Source of the DNA: Symbiodinium natans | Lineage: Eukaryota; Sar; Dinophyceae; Suessiales; Symbiodiniaceae | DNA length: 64,000 nucleotides | Direction: 5' to 3' | Assembly: GCA_905221605.1 (NCBI GenBank) | Contig: CAJNDS010000052.1 | Span: 62,001-126,000, forward strand | Shown here: positions 59,288-64,000 of the stretch, in pieces | How the letters are laid out: each line of letters begins with the position of its first letter | Position numbering within the stretch: position 1 is the first letter of the stretch | The notes under the pieces: model-generated | What the model saw: only the letters and a program-made list of their open reading frames with translations | Databases searched by the model: none | Told to the model about the DNA's origin: nothing | Translations under genes and position numbers: made by a program

Positions 59288-60059
59288 TCACTCATCCTCG
59301 AACAAGGCCGACTGCAGGCTACACTCCTCTTTGGAGATGTGCTGATCGCCTTGATCGATGCGCGACTCCTGCTCTGGTTGGGCAGAGGCCTTGAACATGG
59401 GCTGGAACACAGACAAAGCAGCCAAAGATGCACTGCCGCTCTCTGTCCTCTCGGCCCGTCGCACAGCCCCGAAAATTTGAAACACATCGAAGCCTGAAAA
59501 CCAAAACTGCAGCTGGAACAAACGAACTTTCGAGTGCAGCTGCTTCTCTAAAGCATCTGCACCCTCATCAGGAGTTGGCCCCACAGTGTTGAAGGCCTGT
59601 CTGCCAACCTTGCGGCGAAAGGAACTGAAGAAGCCATCCATCTTCTGCGTTCCTCCAACCACGTCTTTGGCATCCCATTCGCGTCCATTCCAAAATTTCA
59701 CGTTGAAATTTTTCGTGAACTTGGGACGCGGGAGCTTGTGGCGAACATTGGTGTGAGCTAGCTTGGCTGAACTGCCGCCCTTGCAAGGCTCCGTCATACA
59801 AGGGCTCCTCTGGCTGGTCCAATTGCTTGTACGCCTTTGCTGAATTGGTGTGGCAAATGCTGTCACATTCCAAGCGTGGCTTTCCAGTCGAAGTGACCAT
59901 GATGGAGAGCAACTCTTCCAAACTGAGAGGGCCTCCACCACCTTGACCACCTGAACTCAAGCGGTAGCGGAGTTTTGCGATTAAATCTTGGAGGAACCAC
60001 GTCTGACCATGCCGATGAAACGAAGCCAAAGAACTGAAGTGTTCAACCCAGCACTGCAA
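59288..60059 (-). pseudogene. ISXO2/IS1595-like transposase remnant
   Basis: The frame from 60059 reads LEELLSIMVTSTGKPRL and then CHTNSAKAYKQL. After a frame change near 59790 it continues HTNVRHKLPRPKFTKNF, a short linker, VVGGTQKMDGFFSSFRRKVG and a tail to a stop at 59288. The pattern (HTD-like AKAY, H..V.H, VGGTQ..DGF...RR) resembles the catalytic half of ISXO2/IS1595-type DDE transposases, which also occur as eukaryotic Merlin-like elements. An Asn sits where an Asp is usual. The frameshift and missing N-terminal part indicate an inactive copy. No terminal inverted repeats were identified. Confidence 0.45.
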
Positions 60060-60089
60060 AAAGCAACCTTGTTAATTTCAACCTCCATG

Positions 60090-60290
60090 CCGGGCCCGAG
60101 GACGGGCCCCCCCCCTTTGGGCAAAGGGGGGGCTTAAGCCCCCCTTTAAGCCCCCCTTTCAGCCCCCCTTAAGCCCCCCTTCAAAGGGGTCCCTGCAAAG
60201 GGGGTCCCTTGGGGGGGGGGGGGGGGCAAAGGGTCATAAGCCCCCCCTTAAGCCCCCCCTTAAGCCCCCCCTTAAGCCCCCCCTTTATGA
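60090..60290. repeat. C-rich satellite, TTAAGCCCCCC-type units
   Basis: Imperfect 10-13 bp units (TTAAGCCCCCCC) with G-run and AAAGGGG inversions. A second block of the same unit is at 60503-60565. Both blocks are followed by a related sequence (TTTA(A)TGAAAT(T/G)TT), so the satellite belongs to a longer repeated module of roughly 270-300 bp. Confidence 0.88.
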
Positions 60291-60299
60291 AATTTTACA

Positions 60300-61300
60300 A
60301 GATCAGTGTTCACAGACTGGCTTGATCACACAATCCAGAATACACAAGATGCACAGCAAAGTCACTTGATGCAATCACTCACTCAGCAATCTTGTTTGTG
60401 CCGCCTTGAGCCAAAGCACCGAGTCAATGCTCATGTTGAGCATGTCGCTGTGCCAATGCTTCTCTGGAAGCATGCCAATTGTGACCTTATATTCTAACAC
60501 TTTAAGCCCCCCTTAAGCCCCCCCCTTAAGCCCCCCCTTTAAGCCCCCCTTTAAGCCCCCCTTTAATGAAATGTTCAAAGGTCACTTTCTGTACAATATT
60601 AGACTGTATGTAAACTACCAAACACATGACTGTTCAATCAATGGTCTTGACCACACCACAATACAAGCATACAACTGTCAGATGCAATCTCTCGCTCAGC
60701 AATCTTTTGTGTCACTTGGGCTGAGCCAATCTTTAGGCACTTGAGCCAGTCTTGAGCCAAAGCATCATGGACATGGCAATGTCCACACGCCAATGTTCTC
60801 TGTCAGTGTTGCATGTTGTTCATGCAATGGACAATGTGCATGTGCAGGAAGTAAAGCTCAATCCTAACACCGTCCCTTGAATGAATGCTTCAGCAATCAT
60901 TCACACTAACAGCTTTACAACATATGACTGTACAACAATTCTTGATGCTGCCGACCTTCTTGGGGGTCAATCTTCATTTTGTTCTAGGGCAGTCATCTGT
61001 TACTTGGTAAAACAAAGACAAGGGTCTGGAACTGGCATCTTGTGGCCAATTTCTTGTTCTAGAGTTCCATGACCTTTACAATCGCAAGATCAACAACTGC
61101 TTTGAATGAATGACTTAGCAATCATCCAAACACAGCTTACTCGCAGTCAATAGAACCAGAAACTAGAGACCAGTGAATCAGAAAGCGTTTTTCTGCCAAC
61201 GGGGCTCAATGAGCTCAGTTCTTCTTCACGTCAAGACTGCAATAACTTTTGGTTGCAGTCAACCTATCCGAAGGCATTCTTGGATTTGTCAATCTTTCTG
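60300..61300. repeat. Degenerate repeats of about 230-340 bp
   Basis: Related blocks (GATGCAATC(A/T)CTC..CTCAGCAATCTT, CTTGAGCCAAAGCA, GCCAATG(C)TTCTCTG) occur near 60370-60470 and 60680-60800. Partial copies (GAATGAATG..AGCAATCAT) occur near 60880 and 61105. Identity is moderate. No coding function is apparent. Confidence 0.6.
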
Positions 61301-64000
61301 CACCAAAGGCTCGTCGCTTCGTGTGACATTCTGAGAAATGGCTTTGATGTCACAATGAGTAGGCCAATGTGACTCAACATGCTCAATACGGCAGGTCTTG
61401 CAACATAGGTGGAGTTGCAATGACTTTCCAGATCCAAGTTCAATACGGTGTCCAACACCATACCGAAGATCTCAATGAAAGCAATCCAATCGCAATCATT
61501 CGTCTTCTTCCGGAAACAACGCAAAACATCCCATGAGGCAGTCACTAGCAGACTGCAAACAAAACCAATCACTGTTCGTGCAATTGAAATCTGCAGCATG
61601 AGAACAATGACAGAACCAAACTAATTTGGTAAAACCTCAATACTGTGCGAAGAGGTTCAAAAGAAGCAGCTGACCAATGAGCAATGCTGAGACAACGCTG
61701 TCACTCAAGTAGGACCAGCCAGGTTGCATCCAACGCAATCCAGAAGATTCCCACGCGCAGGTTTGCAACGGCGATCAATACGCTGCTTTAGAGCAGGGTC
61801 AAGGAAGCAATCTCAAATCTGCACTCCGAAAGAATGACCCTTCTCACAACTTGCAGAACCGAGCTATGCCACGTAGAGATAGCAATGCCGGATATATGGC
61901 TTCCTGAAACCAGTGTATGTCAACCGCGAAGAAGATATCACCAATCGACTCGGCCTGAAACAAAATGGTAGATAAGCAAAGCAACCAATGAAACCATTCC
62001 ATCATCCAAAGAACTCTCATGCACTGATACAGTTGCCAATAAAAGTCTGACTCCACGCAAAACTTGAATTCCAATCCTACACAACTATGGGTTGTGAGCT
62101 ATACAACTTTGGGTTATGAGCCCAATGAGGCGTTCCACCAAGCTCGCGGCTACCAGCGACGCTACCAGCGATATTCGATCTCACTGTGGTCGAATGAATG
62201 CAATGACTCGGTTTGCACATAGAAAAAATACGGAAATAAAGAATCACAAATAATAATAATGAGTTCACAAGTGCTGGTAAATACCACGAAGACGAAGCAA
62301 CTGCGAATACCTCCAGCAACTGCGAATGCCTCCAAGCATATGTCAATCCCAATCAAAAATCCATCGTCTCGCTCTCAATGACCAGAGTGGTCAATGCATA
62401 ACGTTTGCAGAATAACCAATCACCACCAGTGTCCATATTAGCTCTTCGTGGCCGTCATAAAATCAAGCGTCATTGGCGATGTCCCCTGCAATATACATAG
62501 GACCATCTGTCAAAGGGCAACGTCAAACCGTAAAATCACAATCGCATCGGCGAAGTGTGCGATGTAAGGATCAATGGCACTCAACAATTGCCATGAAGAA
62601 ACATCACGCGGAAGCAATATCCGCACAACGCGAAGATCAGAAGCAAGGAATATCAGACACCACCAATCCTTCGTGCATCCTGCTCAATCCAGCATGTTGC
62701 CATAGTATCTGGCACTTTTCGGGCAACAATACAGACAATCTCGCCAGTCTTCTTCTCGTAAAGCAACGCTCTAAACCAAGAGGCATTTGAAAACGGGCTA
62801 CCTCTCGCTAGAAAAGCAGCAAAGCAATCAGCTGTAGGAAATCATGCTGCAATCCTGCAACGATGCAGTGAACCAGACACAAGCTCGGCTCATTCCACAC
62901 CTGTCAACAGCTTCTCGAGGTCAATAAGCTGTTATCAGCCAAGCGCTGGGGCAATGAACTCCAGAGGATGAGCGCGTCGCCAGAAAACCACAATGCCACT
63001 GACATGTTATATCAGGAGAAATGGGTAAGCCACTTCGTCGCAATCGGCACCATGCAGAAAATAGCAGCACTCGTTCGCGCAATTGTTCACCAATCTCACA
63101 CGCTGACTGCAATGTAGCACACACCGCCAAAGTGAAGGAACAATGCTTCATCTTGTGATCAGTCTGCGGAACGCAAACCAATCTGCTGCGGTCTTGAAAG
63201 AAGGAACTTGAATCACGCACTCAATCTGCAAGCAGCACAGGTAGTGACGATGAGCTGCTGCACAATGAAACTGAGTATCTGTGCTGGGCAACACAAACTC
63301 AATCCGAGGACTTGCCAATGCCTCGCACTGTACAATGCAAAGCCATCTTCGTGAATCTCGATTGTCTTGTTATGGCAATCCGAAGAACCAAAAAGCAATC
63401 ACTGGCACTGAAGGAAAAATCATCAGTCATGTACTCAATACAAACTGTGAAGTCAAAGTCTGCAATAATACTCTTCTGCCATCTGCACAGTCAAACCAAT
63501 CCGAGTGGACATGCAGTTCGTGGAATCATCAAAGGTGTCTCCAATTGTTGAAGCTATACAGCTCTACAAGAATACAACCAGTCTGAACAAACGAAGTCCT
63601 AGGGATAAGGCTCAAAGCAATCCCGCGGAAACCATCTCCAGCAGAATGAATGGCAACCATTTGTCCTTACCACTTGTACTCGTCACTCGTCGCAAAGAAA
63701 ACGCAATCGCAGTACTGGAGAAAACCATGGCTACAATCAGGGATCAAGGCGTAGGACGAATCAGCAATCGCATCTGCCAGTTTCAAGAAAGAAAACAACA
63801 ACACTAGGTCAAGGCCAATCAGAATGGTCGCTTCTTCTATGTACAAGAAGAGGTCTCCTGAAGGAACAATGGAGGAAAATCACCTACCAATGTTTCCTTA
63901 GGTCTGGCTCCTACATACAATTGCTCCTCGGCAATAGGAAACAACTTCGGGCAATTCACCCTTTGATCGGTTCCTGAGGTTCCTAAACTCAATCATTCAA
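60300..64000. other. Gene-less tract enriched in CAATC
   Basis: No convincing coding region was found. I counted about 44 CAATC pentamers on the plus strand in 3.7 kb, roughly one per 84 bp and about twelve times the number expected by chance at even base use, while GATTG on the same strand is rare. Hits are most often GCAATC, CCAATC or TCAATC. Frames through the region are short and follow composition. Confidence 0.6.

Noticed and set aside
60405-60761. Relic spliced-leader sequence (CTTGAGCCAAA at 60405-60415 and 60751-60761, reverse complement of the leader 3' end)
   Set aside because: Only 11 nt match the dinoflagellate leader, and both copies lie in the same degenerate repeat, so the match is shared by descent and may be chance. 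No downstream gene is seen.

Overview
This window reads as nuclear DNA of a dinoflagellate, most like the Symbiodiniaceae/Suessiales type. Four things point there. Telomere-type heptamers (TTTAGGG/CCCTAAA) are very abundant between coding pieces. Inferred intron boundaries use GC-AG and GA-AG instead of GT-AG. Every recognisable coding unit lies on the minus strand, as in the long one-way gene clusters of dinoflagellates. Large mosaic membrane proteins sit among decayed retroelements. Assignment is from composition and gene structure only; no database search was possible.

Layout, left to right; all genes are transcribed right to left. 1-30.4 kb: short protein-coding islands (60-200 bp) embedded in telomere-type repeats. 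Read on the minus strand, the islands fall in collinear order into (a) a purple-acid-phosphatase-like metallophosphoesterase, about 9.34 down to 4.2 kb, and (b) a protein with at least four fasciclin (FAS1) domains, about 28.7 down to 18.0 kb and possibly continuing to 12.7 kb. The heptamer arrays are therefore mostly intronic. In sense orientation many introns start with TTTAGGG units and end with CCCTAAA units. 30.4-32.2 kb: intergenic DNA with a tandem duplication of about 684 bp. 32.2-46.3 kb: one four-exon gene (46260 to 32231) for a predicted secreted-N-terminus, multi-pass protein of about 3741 residues: signal peptide, CUB, nine MAM-like modules, RCC1-like repeats, SRCR, Kelch, GCC2/GCC3-type cysteine-rich repeats, then about nine membrane segments. 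All three introns keep the reading frame. 46.6-49.6 kb: a possible multi-exon gene of unknown function. 50.3-53.0 kb: triplet microsatellites. 53.3-57.5 kb: a 5'-truncated, frameshifted LINE-like element with reverse transcriptase, zinc fingers and, at the 3' end, a ubiquitin-specific-protease (peptidase C19) domain. 57.5-58.1 kb: paired 175-bp direct repeats ending in an imperfect palindrome. 58.4-60.1 kb: a retroelement RNase H-like remnant, a 65-bp GC-rich hairpin and a broken ISXO2/IS1595-like transposase. 60.1-64.0 kb: no convincing gene, but a C-rich satellite and a strongly strand-biased CAATC-enriched sequence.

The most unusual signals are the oriented telomere-repeat brackets around exons, the deubiquitinase domain carried by a LINE, the introner-like 8-bp duplication at receptor intron 2, and the CAATC-rich tract at the right edge. 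No rRNA, tRNA or CRISPR array was recognised.
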